14,940 nt of DNA from an uncultured Caldilineales bacterium. Its GTDB lineage: Bacteria; Chloroflexota; Anaerolineae; JAAEKA01. The notes beneath the pieces were generated by a model, which saw only the letters and a list, made by a program, of their open reading frames with translations, was not told where the DNA came from and made no database searches. Below are positions 7,110-14,940 of this stretch, one piece after another; within the stretch, counting starts at the first letter, position 1, and the number at the start of each line of letters is the position of its first letter. Location: assembly GCA_937907455.1 (NCBI GenBank), contig CALESQ010000055.1:1-14940 (forward strand). The letters run 5' to 3'. Both the position numbers and the translations under genes were made by a program.

Positions 7110-7139
7110 TTGGTGCTTTGCTGGCATTGATGATATAGT
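7110..7139 (+). promoter_or_regulatory. Candidate sigma70-type promoter for the glycan operon
   Basis: TATAGT (7134-7139) is preceded by TGA, giving an extended -10 element. TTGGTG lies 18 bases upstream as a weak -35. A perfect TTGACA (7139-7144) overlaps the end of this -10 but lacks a good -10 downstream. Transcription would start near 7146 and leave a leader of about 105 bases. Confidence 0.4.
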
Positions 7140-7175
7140 TGACACCTCATGATTGGCATTTGTAGCCCTTGCTCC

Positions 7176-7216
7176 AGCCAACCGCATCATCCATAGCGCC
7201 GATCTTGTTGGCTTTT
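7176..7216 (+). other. Leader hairpin followed by a short T run
   Basis: AGCCAAC (7176-7182) can pair with GTTGGCT (7207-7213) over 7 bp around a 24-base loop. TTT follows directly, making a four-T run with the last base of the stem. It lies in the presumed 5' leader of the antiterminator gene and might be an attenuator or a recruitment structure. The loop is long and the T run short, so this is tentative. Confidence 0.3.
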
Positions 7217-7252
7217 GGGCTGACGAGAGGACGGCGTTTGCGCGCGATCAGT

Positions 7253-7834
7253 ATGACCAGACATTGGTACGTAGTTCACACCAAACCTCACCAGGAAACC
7301 CTGGCGGCTTACTTGTTGCATAGCCGCTTTGCTTTGGCTACCCTGTTGCCCGAAGTGGTGCAGCATCGCAGCGGGCGACGCCAGCGTGCACCGCTGTTTC
7401 CTGGTTACCTCTTCATCGAGATGGATTTGGATTTGCTGCAAGCAGCTCAGATCAACACCACCCCCGGCATCATCCGGCTGGTGACGTTTGGCGAGCGCCC
7501 GCAACCGGTAGCCGATGCGGTAATCATCGCCTTGCAGCAAAAGCTAACGGAAATCGAAACCCAGGGCGGTCTGATTAACCATCCATTTCACGAAGGTGAT
7601 GCGGTGCGACTAATCCAAGGCCCGTTGGCCGGGCTGGAAGCCATCTTTGTAGGACCGATGCGCCCAACCGAGCGTGTACGCATTTTGCTGGAATTTCTGG
7701 GGCAAGAACAAGAAGCCTGGGTATCTGTTGGCGATCTCGAAACGGCAGCCGCAGCCCCAACGGTAAAGCGCGAGCGACGCACGCGCGGGCAGGGACGCCT
7801 AATCAAACATTCACTTGCTGCCGACACCCGCTAA
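7253..7834 (+). CDS. Specialised NusG paralogue (RfaH/LoaP/UpxY-like antiterminator)
   Basis: Predicted transcription elongation factor of 193 residues that rides on RNA polymerase and suppresses termination across a long operon. The NGN domain begins W-Y-V-V-H-T-K-P and contains P-L-F-P-G-Y-L-F (47-54) and T-P-G-I-I-R-L-V-T-F-G (70-80). A KOW motif follows (about 112-138, E-G-D-A-V-R-L-I-Q-G-P-L-A-G). The tail from about 170 is basic. It stands at the head of a glycan operon and not beside secE/rplK, which points to a dedicated paralogue, not housekeeping NusG. The ATG at 7253 fits the family start. A TTG at 7238, five codons earlier, has a better placed GAGAGGA (7225-7231) and may be the true start. 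The frame upstream of that is not NusG-like. Confidence 0.92.
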   Translation: MTRHWYVVHTKPHQETLAAYLLHSRFALATLLPEVVQHRSGRRQRAPLFPGYLFIEMDLDLLQAAQINTTPGIIRLVTFGERPQPVADAVIIALQQKLTEIETQGGLINHPFHEGDAVRLIQGPLAGLEAIFVGPMRPTERVRILLEFLGQEQEAWVSVGDLETAAAAPTVKRERRTRGQGRLIKHSLAADTR

Positions 7835-7884
7835 ATGCGACAGACTCACTCCCATCTATATCATCACATTGTATACTGAACCCG

Positions 7885-8790
7885 ATGACATCTTATCTTC
7901 GCAGCCATCTTCAACAGCTTGAAGCAGAGGCTATCTATGTTTTGCGCGAGACAGCCGCACAGTTCGAGCGGCCCGTCATGCTATTTTCTGGCGGCAAGGA
8001 TTCCATTGTCATGGCCCATCTGGCACAGTACGCCTTTTGGCCGGGCAAAATTCCTTTTCCATTGATGCATATTGATACCGGCCACAATTTCGCGGAAACC
8101 ATCGAATACCGTGACTGGCTGGTAGAGCGATTGGGAGTGCGCCTGGTGATCGCCTCGGTGCAAGAGGCGATTGACCGCGGGCGCGTGCAGGAAGAGCCGG
8201 GCCACAATCCCAGCCGCAACTTGCTGCAAACCGTCACCCTGCTGGATGCGTTAGCCGAACACAAATTCGAGGCTGCGCTGGGTGGGGGGCGACGCGACGA
8301 GGAAAAAGCACGCGCTAAGGAACGCTTCTTCTCGCACCGCGATCGCTTCGGCCAATGGGATCCCAAAAACCAGCGCCCTGAGCTATGGACGCTCTACAAC
8401 GGACGCAAGCATCTGGGCGAAGGCTTCCGCGTGTTCCCGCTGAGTAACTGGACGGAAATGGATGTGTGGCAGTATATCCGCCTGAGAGAAATCCCCATTC
8501 CTACCCTGTATTTCTCGCACACGCGGCCAGTACTCTACCGCGATGGCATGTGGCTGGCAATCTCGGAGGTAATCACCCCGCTGCCACACGAACAGGTCAC
8601 CGAAAAGGTGGTACGTTTCCGCACCATCGGCGACCTTACCTGCACCGGCGCAGTGGAATCACCCGCTGGCACGTTGGACGAGATCATTATGGAGGTAGCC
8701 GCGGCGCGCATCACCGAGCGCGGCGGCCGTGCCGACGATAAACGTTCTGAAGCAGCCATGGAAGACCGCAAGAAAGTGGGGTATTTCTAA
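7885..8790 (+). CDS. cysD: Sulfate adenylyltransferase subunit 2
   Basis: Small subunit of ATP sulfurylase, which makes adenosine 5'-phosphosulfate (APS) from ATP and sulfate in the cytoplasm. At 301 residues it matches CysD of other bacteria in length. The PP-loop S-G-G-K-D-S is at 35-40. The typical G-G-G-R-R-D-E-E-K-A-R-A-K-E-R block follows the middle of the protein, then W-T-E-M-D-V-W-Q-Y-I. It starts 50 bases after the antiterminator gene and overlaps the next gene by one base (TAATG), so the two subunits are probably coupled in translation. No strong ribosome binding site is seen. Placement in a glycan operon suggests supply of active sulfate for sulfation. A general role in sulfur assimilation cannot be excluded. 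Confidence 0.97.
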   Translation: MTSYLRSHLQQLEAEAIYVLRETAAQFERPVMLFSGGKDSIVMAHLAQYAFWPGKIPFPLMHIDTGHNFAETIEYRDWLVERLGVRLVIASVQEAIDRGRVQEEPGHNPSRNLLQTVTLLDALAEHKFEAALGGGRRDEEKARAKERFFSHRDRFGQWDPKNQRPELWTLYNGRKHLGEGFRVFPLSNWTEMDVWQYIRLREIPIPTLYFSHTRPVLYRDGMWLAISEVITPLPHEQVTEKVVRFRTIGDLTCTGAVESPAGTLDEIIMEVAAARITERGGRADDKRSEAAMEDRKKVGYF

Positions 8791-10700
8791 TGAGCGCCGA
8801 CCCCTATTTGTCCATGGACATGCTGCGCTTCACCACTGCGGGCAGCGTGGATGACGGCAAAAGCACATTGATTGGCCGCCTGTTGCTGGATACCAAAAGC
8901 ATCTTTGAAGATCAGCTTGAGGCAGTGGAAAACGCCAGCCGGCTGCGCGGCGAAGACTATGTAGACCTGGCCCTGTTCACCGACGGCCTGCGGGCCGAGC
9001 GTGAGCAGCGCATTACCATTGATGTGGCCTACCGCTTCTTTGCTACGCCACGACGCAAGTTCATCATCGCCGACACGCCGGGCCACATCCAGTACACGCG
9101 CAACATGGTCACGGGCGCTTCCACTGCCGAGTTGGCTATCGTTTTAATTGATGCCCAGAATGGCGTAGTCACCCAATCCAAACGTCATGGCTTTCTGGCC
9201 TCACTGCTGCAAATCCCTCACATGCTGGTGGCCGTGAACAAAATGGATCTGGTAGGCTACGATCAAGCGGTGTTCGAGCGTATCGTAGCTGATTACACCA
9301 GCTTTGCCAGCAAGCTATCAGTTCCCAGCATTACCTTTGTTCCCATCTCGGCACTGCACGGGGATAACGTGGTACACCGCAGCGAGTACATGCCCTGGTA
9401 CGATGGCCCTTCGCTGTTGCATCACCTGGAAACCGTCAGCGTAGGCGCCAGCCGCAATCTGGTGGACTTTCGCTTCCCGGTACAAATGGCACTGCGTCCC
9501 AACGCTGGCTTCCGAGGCTTTGCCGGACAGATTGCCTCCGGCGTAATCCGTCCTGGTGAGCAAGTGGTAGTGCTGCCATCGGGCCGACGCAGCCGCGTGC
9601 GCAGCATCGTCACTCAAATGGGCGAGCTGGCCGAGGCCGCCGCGGGCGACTCGGTGCTGCTGACGCTGGATGATGAAATTGACATCAGCCGCGGGGATAT
9701 GATCGTGCGCGCCGGCAACCTGCCAGAGACTGGCGACAACCTACAATGCACCCTCTGCTGGATGAGCGAGGAACCCCTCGACCGACGTACACCGTATATT
9801 CTGCAACACACCACGCGCCGCGTACGCGCTCACATTGATGAGCTGACCTATCGCATCAACGTAGATACGCTGCACCGCGAGCCGGCAGACACGTTGACGC
9901 TAAATGAAATCGGCCGCGTGCGTATTCACATCACTCAGCCGCTGTTTTTCGACCCCTACCAGGTAAACCGCGCCACCGGCAGCTTTATTCTGATTGACCC
10001 CTACAGCAACAACACTGTGGCCGCAGGCATGATCCGCCGTGTTGCCCAGGACATCAGTGAGCTGGCCCCGCAAGCTGCGCGCGCAACCGCTGAACGCTCG
10101 AAATCCAGCCATGTGGTGTGGGAGCGCACCGCGATCAGCCGCGAGCAGCGAGAGCAGCGCCACGGCCACCATGCCGCAGTGCTGTGGTTCACCGGCCTGT
10201 CTGGTTCGGGCAAATCTACCGTCGCTCGGCTGCTGGAGCGTCGCCTGTGGGACATGGGGTGCGAAACCTTTTATCTGGACGGCGACAATGTACGCCACGG
10301 GCTGAACGGCGATCTGGGCTTTTCTGAGGCCGCGCGCAAGGAAAACATCCGCCGCGTGGGCGAGGTGGCACGGCTGGCTTTTGAACACGGTGCGCTGGTG
10401 CTGTGTACTTTCATTTCGCCTTTTGCCGAGGATCGGCGCTTTGCCCGCAGCCTGCTGCCGGAAGATCGTTTTGTTGAAGTGTATGTCAAATGCGATCTGG
10501 AAGTAGCCAAACGCCGTGACCCCAAAGGCCTGTATGCCCGCGCTCTAGCCGGTGAAATCAAAGAGTTCACCGGTGTCACCTCACCCTATGAGGAGCCACA
10601 CGCCGCCGAGTTAGTGATCGAAACTGATCTAGTCAGCGCTGAACAGGCGGTAGAGGCGATCCTGGCAGAGCTAACCGCACGCGGACTTGTGGCTGAATAA
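8790..10700 (+). CDS. cysNC: Bifunctional sulfate adenylyltransferase subunit 1 / APS kinase (CysN-CysC fusion)
   Basis: A 636-residue fusion. The N-terminal part (about 1-440) is the CysN GTPase that drives ATP sulfurylase with CysD: G-S-V-D-D-G-K-S-T (18-26), D-T-P-G-H, N-K-M-D-L and the beta-barrel domains. The C-terminal part (about 450-636) is the APS kinase CysC: P-loop G-L-S-G-S-G-K-S-T (469-477), D-G-D-N-V-R-H-G-L-N, F-I-S-P-F and the D-P-K-G-L-Y-A-R-A region. Together with CysD it converts sulfate to PAPS, the donor for sulfotransferases. The fusion is like NodQ and mycobacterial CysNC. All key motifs are intact. No PAPS reductase is present in the window, which slightly favours sulfation over assimilation, and no sulfotransferase is present either. 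Confidence 0.96.
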   Translation: MSADPYLSMDMLRFTTAGSVDDGKSTLIGRLLLDTKSIFEDQLEAVENASRLRGEDYVDLALFTDGLRAEREQRITIDVAYRFFATPRRKFIIADTPGHIQYTRNMVTGASTAELAIVLIDAQNGVVTQSKRHGFLASLLQIPHMLVAVNKMDLVGYDQAVFERIVADYTSFASKLSVPSITFVPISALHGDNVVHRSEYMPWYDGPSLLHHLETVSVGASRNLVDFRFPVQMALRPNAGFRGFAGQIASGVIRPGEQVVVLPSGRRSRVRSIVTQMGELAEAAAGDSVLLTLDDEIDISRGDMIVRAGNLPETGDNLQCTLCWMSEEPLDRRTPYILQHTTRRVRAHIDELTYRINVDTLHREPADTLTLNEIGRVRIHITQPLFFDPYQVNRATGSFILIDPYSNNTVAAGMIRRVAQDISELAPQAARATAERSKSSHVVWERTAISREQREQRHGHHAAVLWFTGLSGSGKSTVARLLERRLWDMGCETFYLDGDNVRHGLNGDLGFSEAARKENIRRVGEVARLAFEHGALVLCTFISPFAEDRRFARSLLPEDRFVEVYVKCDLEVAKRRDPKGLYARALAGEIKEFTGVTSPYEEPHAAELVIETDLVSAEQAVEAILAELTARGLVAE

Positions 10701-10788
10701 GGCACGCAGATCCGCGCCCAAGCACACCGCGTCATCCTGGTACAGGTTACTCGTCACCCCATAATTTTTTCTCTCCAACAACCAGTTT

Positions 10789-11808
10789 ATGAACACAACC
10801 TCTTCTGACCCAACAACACCTATATGGCCTGACAGAACCAACTTCTGGAGCGATAAACGGGTGGTGGTTAGCGGCGGCAGCGGCTTCCTCGGCTCTTTCG
10901 TGGTGAATAAGCTGCGCGCCCGCGGCGCGGCTGCGGTGATCACACCGCGGCGCGCTGACTACGACCTGCGCGATATCACGGCTATCCGCCGCCTCTTTGC
11001 CGACGTGCCGCAGACAATCCCAGGCGTCGAGCACAGCCCCTTGTATGTCATCCACCTGGCCGCGCACGTGGGAGGGATTGGCGCCAACCGCGCCAAGCCT
11101 GCCGAATTCTTCTACGATAATCTGATGATGGGCGTGCCGCTGATGCACGAAGCCTGGGCAGCCGGTGCAGATAAATTCATCGCCATTGGCACAGTCTGCG
11201 CCTATCCCAAATTCACCCCAACCCCCTTCCACGAAGATGATCTATGGAACGGCTATCCTGAAGAAACCAACGCGCCTTATGGCTTGGCCAAGAAGATGAT
11301 GTTGGTGCAAAGCGAAACCTATCGCCAGCAGTACGGCTGGAACTCGATCTTCCTTTTGCCGGTGAACCTTTACGGCCCGCGCGATAATTTCGACCTGGAA
11401 ACCTCGCATGTAATCCCGGCCCTGATCCGCAAATGCCTGGAGGCCAACGCACGCGGTGACCGACAGCTTGTAGCCTGGGGCGATGGCTCGCCCACGCGCG
11501 AGTTTCTCTATGTTGAAGACGCGGCCGAAGGCATTGTGCTGGCCGCAGAGCGCTACAACAGCAGCGATCCGGTCAACATCGGCAGTGCCTTCGAGATCAG
11601 CATCCGTGACCTGCTGGAGACTATCGCCCGTCTCACCGGCTTCCAGGGCGAGATTGTGTGGGACACCAGCAAGCCCAACGGTCAGCCGCGGCGCAAGCTG
11701 GACATTAACCGTGCCCGCGAGCGCTTCGGCTTCGAAAGCCAAACTTCTTTTGAAGAAGGCCTGCGCCGCACCATCGCCTGGTATACAGCAAGCGTAAACA
11801 GCAAGTAA
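10789..11808 (+). CDS. fcl: GDP-L-fucose synthase-like NAD(P)-dependent epimerase/reductase
   Basis: A short-chain dehydrogenase-type sugar nucleotide enzyme of 339 residues. The Rossmann motif G-G-S-G-F-L-G lies near residue 30. H-L-A-A-H-V-G-G-I-G-A-N follows, and then G-T-V-C137-A-Y-P-K, where Cys137 corresponds to the catalytic Cys of GDP-fucose synthase. The Tyr164-x3-Lys168 pair and S-H207-V-I-P-A-L supply the other catalytic residues expected in that family. The likely reaction is epimerisation and reduction of GDP-4-keto-6-deoxymannose to GDP-L-fucose. The partner dehydratase (gmd) is not in the window, and a related GDP-sugar product is possible. The first 22 residues before the Rossmann core are longer than usual. 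The gene starts 88 bases after cysNC with a weak ribosome binding site. Confidence 0.88.
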   Translation: MNTTSSDPTTPIWPDRTNFWSDKRVVVSGGSGFLGSFVVNKLRARGAAAVITPRRADYDLRDITAIRRLFADVPQTIPGVEHSPLYVIHLAAHVGGIGANRAKPAEFFYDNLMMGVPLMHEAWAAGADKFIAIGTVCAYPKFTPTPFHEDDLWNGYPEETNAPYGLAKKMMLVQSETYRQQYGWNSIFLLPVNLYGPRDNFDLETSHVIPALIRKCLEANARGDRQLVAWGDGSPTREFLYVEDAAEGIVLAAERYNSSDPVNIGSAFEISIRDLLETIARLTGFQGEIVWDTSKPNGQPRRKLDINRARERFGFESQTSFEEGLRRTIAWYTASVNSK

Positions 11809-11839
11809 GTAGTAACCAGTTTACTGGATACTGCTTACT
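11804..11839 (+). other. Imperfect hairpin across the stop codon between two operon genes
   Basis: Arms of 17 bases (11804-11820 and 11823-11839) match at 15 positions with only two bases between them. The stop codon of the epimerase gene lies inside the left arm. No T run follows, so it is not a classic terminator. It fills most of the 49-base gap before the glycosyltransferase gene and may affect RNA stability or partial termination. Confidence 0.5.
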
Positions 11840-11857
11840 AATTCCCCAGTCCCAGCC

Positions 11858-13045
11858 ATGCGCAAGCTCGCCATCATCGCTACCCACCCCATTCAGTACC
11901 AGGCACCGCTGTGGCGAGCTTTGGCCACCACGCCTGATCTGGATGTGCATGTCTACTACGGCTCCGACTTCAGCATCCGCGGCTATCACGATGCCCAATT
12001 CGGTGTCAGCTTCAAATGGGACCTGCCGCTGACGGAGGGCTATGCCCATACCTTTCTTTCCACCGACCCGGCCATTCAGAACCTGGGCGGCATGTTTGAT
12101 CTGCGCGCCACCGGCCTGAGCGCAAGACTGAGAGAGTTCCAGCCCGACGCCGCCTTGATCTCGGCCTATACACCGCGCTTTTTCTGGGAAGCGCTGCTGC
12201 ACCTGCGGCGTCAGGGCATTCCGGTGCTGCTGCGCAGCGAGGCCACCGATGTGGCGCTAAGCCGCAGCCTGCCTAAAAAACTGGCGCGCCAAGCCTTGCT
12301 GCGCAGCTTCTACAGCCAATGCGCCCGCTTTCTAGCCATTGGTCACCACGCGCGGCAACATTACCTGGCACACCACATTCCTGCCGCGCGCATCTTTTCT
12401 TCGCCCTACTGCGTGGATGATGCCCTGTTTAGCCGCCAAGCCGCGCAATTTGCTCCCCAGCGCGCGGCTACCCGGCAGGCCCTCGGTTTCGCTGCACACC
12501 ACACTGTGTTTCTCTACTCCGCCAAACTGATCGCCAAAAAAGACCCGCTGACATTGGCGCGCGCGTTGGCGCTTGTCCCTGCGCTGCAGCGGGAAAAGCT
12601 GGCGCTGCTGGTAGTGGGCGATGGCGAGCTACGCAGCGAAATGGAGACAACCTGCCACGCAGCGCTGGGCCAGCGGGCGCGCTTCCTGGGCTTCATCAAC
12701 CAAAGCCAGATCGGCCAATACTACGCCGCAGCCGACTGCCTGGTGCTGCCTTCGGTTTACGGCGAAACCTGGGGGCTGGTGGTGAACGAAGGTTTTAACT
12801 TCGGCCTGCCCGCTATTGTCAGCGACCGCGTAGGCTGCCATCCCGACCTGATCGAAGCGGGCATCACCGGTTTTGTTTTCCCTGCGGGCGACGAAACCGC
12901 ACTGGCCGAATGCTTGCAACAAACCGCCGATTGGCTGCCAGCCAACCGCACCCCCATCGCCACCGCCTGCCGCAACCGCATCGCCGATTATTCGGTAGAA
13001 CGTGCCGCATCCGGCATTCACCAAGCCTTGTACAGCCTGCCATGA
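11858..13045 (+). CDS. Glycosyltransferase, GT-B fold, family 4 type
   Basis: Predicted retaining glycosyltransferase of 395 residues that adds a sugar to a growing glycan on the cytoplasmic side of the membrane. The N-terminal acceptor domain opens with I-A-T-H-P-I-Q-Y-Q-A-P-L-W, a start common in this subgroup. The C-terminal donor domain has S-A-K-L-I-A-K-K-D-P, V-V-G-D-G, and the E303-x7-E311 motif within G-E-T-W-G-L-V-V-N-E-G, followed by G-L-P-A-I-V-S-D. No membrane segment is seen. Its stop overlaps the start of the next gene (ATGA). Donor and acceptor cannot be read from the sequence. GDP-fucose or another sugar made in this operon is plausible. Confidence 0.93.
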   Translation: MRKLAIIATHPIQYQAPLWRALATTPDLDVHVYYGSDFSIRGYHDAQFGVSFKWDLPLTEGYAHTFLSTDPAIQNLGGMFDLRATGLSARLREFQPDAALISAYTPRFFWEALLHLRRQGIPVLLRSEATDVALSRSLPKKLARQALLRSFYSQCARFLAIGHHARQHYLAHHIPAARIFSSPYCVDDALFSRQAAQFAPQRAATRQALGFAAHHTVFLYSAKLIAKKDPLTLARALALVPALQREKLALLVVGDGELRSEMETTCHAALGQRARFLGFINQSQIGQYYAAADCLVLPSVYGETWGLVVNEGFNFGLPAIVSDRVGCHPDLIEAGITGFVFPAGDETALAECLQQTADWLPANRTPIATACRNRIADYSVERAASGIHQALYSLP

Positions 13046-13782
13046 CTCTGTCTACACTCCTTCGTCTTCCCCTGCGTCTGATTCCCCCCAACCAGGTGCT
13101 GCCCGTGTTAAGCGGCCCGTTACGCGGTCGCCGCTGGATTGCCGGTTCTGGCGTTCATGCCTGCTGGCTGGGCAGCTACGAAGCCGACAAACAGCGGCTG
13201 TTCAGCCGCCTTATACAGCCCGGCATGGTGATCTATGATGCGGGCGCGCATGTTGGCTTCTATACCCTGCTGGCCGCACACCTCACCGGTCCCCGCGGCC
13301 ATGTACTAGCCATCGAGCCATCCCCGCGCAATCAGGCTTTGCTGCAACGCCATATCGCCCTGAACGGCTACGGCGACCGGGTCACCCTGCTTGCCGCCGC
13401 CCTGGCGGAGCAATCAGGCACACTGCGCTTCGCAACCGCGGGAGAACAAGCATATCAGGGCCACCTGTCGGCGCAGGGTGAACTTACCGTGCAGGCGGTT
13501 ACCCTGGATGAGCTGGCAGCCTCAGGCGAAACGCCGCCCCCACATCTGATTAAAATGGATGTGGAAGGGGCTGAGCTGAACGCACTGCGCGGCGCTGCGG
13601 ATGTGCTGCGTCACGCTCAACCGATGCTGATGCTGGCCACCCACAGCACCGAGCTGCAACAGAGCTGCTGCACGCTGCTGGCTGAATATGGCTATGTGGT
13701 GCAAACCCTGCCCGGCAGCCACGATGAACTGATTGCCTATCCCGCGGCACGCGCCGCTGCATTCAGGGAGCTAAGCGCATGA
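13042..13782 (+). CDS. FkbM-family SAM-dependent methyltransferase
   Basis: A 246-residue methyltransferase. The S-adenosylmethionine binding motif is Y-D66-A-G-A-H-V-G-F-Y-T, followed by A-I-E-P-S-P-R-N and the family-typical K-M-D173-V-E-G-A-E. FkbM-type enzymes usually O-methylate sugars or polyketide hydroxyls; in glycan loci they methylate sugar residues. The frame is open 44 codons further upstream inside the glycosyltransferase gene, but the ATG at 13042 overlaps that gene's stop by ATGA and gives the normal family length. The gene end also overlaps the next start by ATGA, so three genes are translationally linked. Confidence 0.92.
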   Translation: MTLSTLLRLPLRLIPPNQVLPVLSGPLRGRRWIAGSGVHACWLGSYEADKQRLFSRLIQPGMVIYDAGAHVGFYTLLAAHLTGPRGHVLAIEPSPRNQALLQRHIALNGYGDRVTLLAAALAEQSGTLRFATAGEQAYQGHLSAQGELTVQAVTLDELAASGETPPPHLIKMDVEGAELNALRGAADVLRHAQPMLMLATHSTELQQSCCTLLAEYGYVVQTLPGSHDELIAYPAARAAAFRELSA

Positions 13783-14927
13783 AAGTGCTTTCCGTGTTCG
13801 GCACACGGCCCGAAGCCATCAAAATGGCCCCGGTGGTAGCCGAATTGGGTCGTCACCCCGACATCATCAACCGCGTTTGCGTCAGTGCGCAGCACCGTCA
13901 GATGCTGGATCAAGTGCTGGCGCTATTTCAGATCACCCCCGACTACGATCTGAACGTGATGCAGGCCAGCCAAAGCCCCACCCAGGTGGCGGCCACGGTG
14001 ATGGCCAAGCTGGAGCCGATTTTGCTGGCCGAGCGACCTGATTGGGTACTGGTGCAAGGCGATACCACCACCGTAGCCGCAGCAGCCTGGGCCGCGTTCT
14101 ACGCCGGTGTGCGCGTGGGCCATGTCGAGGCCGGTCTGCGCACCAACGACCGCTATCAGCCCTTCCCGGAAGAGATCAACCGGCGACTGGCAGGCGTGCT
14201 GGCCGACTGCCATTTTGCCCCCACCGAACAAAGCCGGCGCAACCTGCTGCGCGAAGGCATTGCCGACAGCGCCATCGAAGTCACCGGCAACACAGTAATT
14301 GATGCGTTGCAGTGGGCCGCAACCCTGCCCATCAACCCTGAGGCACTGCCCTTTAACCCGGCCGCGCTGGCGGCGCGCGGGGCGCGGCTGGTGCTGGTGA
14401 CGGCCCATCGCCGCGAGAACTTTGGTGCGCCGCTGGAGCAAATTTGCCTGGCCCTGCGTGATCTGGCCCTGCACTACGGCAACAGCATCCAGTTTGTCTA
14501 TCCGGTGCATCTCAACCCGCGGGCGCAGGAGCCGGCGCAGCGCATTCTGGGCAACCTGCCCAACGTCACCCTCACCGCGCCGGTAGAATATCTGACACTG
14601 GTACACACCTTGCGCCATTGCACGCTGGTAATCACCGACTCGGGCGGCTTGCAGGAAGAAGCCCCCGGCTTTGGCAAGCCAGTGCTGGTGCTGCGCGCCG
14701 TCACCGAACGGCCGGAAGGTGTAGAGGCCGGAACAGTGCGATTGGTAGGCACTGACCGCGCCCACATCGTGGCCTCGGTGCAAACGCTGCTGGATGATGC
14801 TGATGCCTATGCGGCCATGGCGCGGGCAGTCAACCCTTATGGCGACGGCCACGCCGCCGAACGCATTGTGCGGGCGTTAAAAGAAAATTTCAGTAGTTCA
14901 CGATTTGGCCTGAAAGGCGTTAGCTGA
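13779..14927 (+). CDS. wecB: UDP-N-acetylglucosamine 2-epimerase (non-hydrolysing)
   Basis: Converts UDP-GlcNAc to UDP-ManNAc in the cytoplasm, a donor or precursor for surface glycans. At 382 residues it matches the family. Motifs are F-G-T-R10-P-E-A-I-K15, Q-G-D95-T-T-T, H-V-E117-A-G-L-R-T, P-F-P-E131-E-I-N-R, T-A-H210-R-R-E-N and S-G-G-L-Q-E-E-A-P. The Arg, Lys, Asp and Glu residues fall at the same numbers as the active-site residues known for E. coli WecB. GGGAG lies 8 bases before the ATG, which overlaps the stop of the methyltransferase gene. No UDP-ManNAc dehydrogenase follows within the 13 remaining bases. Confidence 0.96.
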   Translation: MKVLSVFGTRPEAIKMAPVVAELGRHPDIINRVCVSAQHRQMLDQVLALFQITPDYDLNVMQASQSPTQVAATVMAKLEPILLAERPDWVLVQGDTTTVAAAAWAAFYAGVRVGHVEAGLRTNDRYQPFPEEINRRLAGVLADCHFAPTEQSRRNLLREGIADSAIEVTGNTVIDALQWAATLPINPEALPFNPAALAARGARLVLVTAHRRENFGAPLEQICLALRDLALHYGNSIQFVYPVHLNPRAQEPAQRILGNLPNVTLTAPVEYLTLVHTLRHCTLVITDSGGLQEEAPGFGKPVLVLRAVTERPEGVEAGTVRLVGTDRAHIVASVQTLLDDADAYAAMARAVNPYGDGHAAERIVRALKENFSSSRFGLKGVS

Positions 14928-14940
14928 AGTTTCCAGAAGT

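Larger units (their letters stand above)
6882..7252. promoter_or_regulatory. Divergent promoter region between the RiPP-like and glycan blocks
   Basis: These 371 bases separate the two outward-reading blocks and must hold promoters for both. The segment 6930-6960 is AT-rich. An exact dyad AAGTT-GCA-AACTT (6990-7002) lies inside a wider GTGCA...TGCAC pair (6986-6990, 7014-7018) and could be an operator. A candidate plus-strand promoter and a leader hairpin are listed separately. I found no convincing minus-strand -35/-10 pair. Confidence 0.5.

Noticed and set aside
7169..7252. A longer N-terminus for the antiterminator starting at a TTG at 7169
   Set aside because: The extra residues do not resemble NusG proteins and would cover the leader hairpin. 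Starts at 7253 or 7238 fit the family.
7500..7525. GGTAGC inside the antiterminator gene as an ops-like RfaH recruitment site
   Set aside because: It lies within coding sequence and only the six-base core matches. The rest of the ops consensus is missing.
13923..14852. Long open frame antisense to the UDP-GlcNAc 2-epimerase gene
   Set aside because: The epimerase frame has all family motifs. The antisense frame has no recognisable domain and is explained by GC-rich codon use. The same holds for other long antisense frames, such as 2840-3451 and 5691-6386 on the plus strand.

Overview
The window reads as a piece of a moderately GC-rich bacterial chromosome. My best guess is Chloroflexota (Anaerolineae/Caldilineae-like). 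The grounds are a very long exported C25-type cysteine peptidase ending in a dockerin module, the codon use, and the style of the glycan locus. This is inference and no marker gene settles it. Nine long genes and one short peptide gene account for most of the sequence. I see no tRNA, rRNA, CRISPR array, transposase or integrase.

Layout. A minus-strand block fills 1-6881. Read in the direction of transcription it holds a nucleotidyltransferase-fold protein (6881-5775), a PqqD-like peptide-binding protein (5617-5327), a radical SAM/SPASM maturase (5315-4140) and a 64-residue peptide gene with a strong ribosome binding site (4103-3909). After a structured 412-base spacer containing a terminator-like hairpin comes a secreted C25 peptidase with a dockerin tail (3496-134), closed by its own terminator. 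A plus-strand block starts from the divergent spacer 6882-7252. It holds a specialised NusG/RfaH-like antiterminator, CysD, a CysN-CysC fusion, a GDP-L-fucose synthase-like reductase/epimerase, a family 4-type glycosyltransferase, an FkbM-type methyltransferase and a UDP-GlcNAc 2-epimerase. Several of these genes overlap by 1-4 bases, so they are probably one operon that continues past the window or ends near 14927.

How they may work together. The plus-strand operon looks like the start of a surface or exopolysaccharide locus under a dedicated processive antiterminator. It makes nucleotide sugars (GDP-6-deoxyhexose, UDP-ManNAc) and active sulfate (APS/PAPS), which suggests a sulfated, methylated glycan. 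The minus-strand block looks like a compact RiPP (ribosomally made, post-translationally modified peptide) cassette. It has a precursor peptide, a PqqD-type recognition element, a radical SAM/SPASM enzyme and a possible nucleotidyl or glycosyl tailoring enzyme. The precursor carries a W-x-x-P-x-L motif that resembles the Y-x-x-P-x-L leader motif bound by PqqD-like proteins in lasso peptide systems, yet no lasso cyclase is present. This cassette is the best candidate in the window for an undescribed system.
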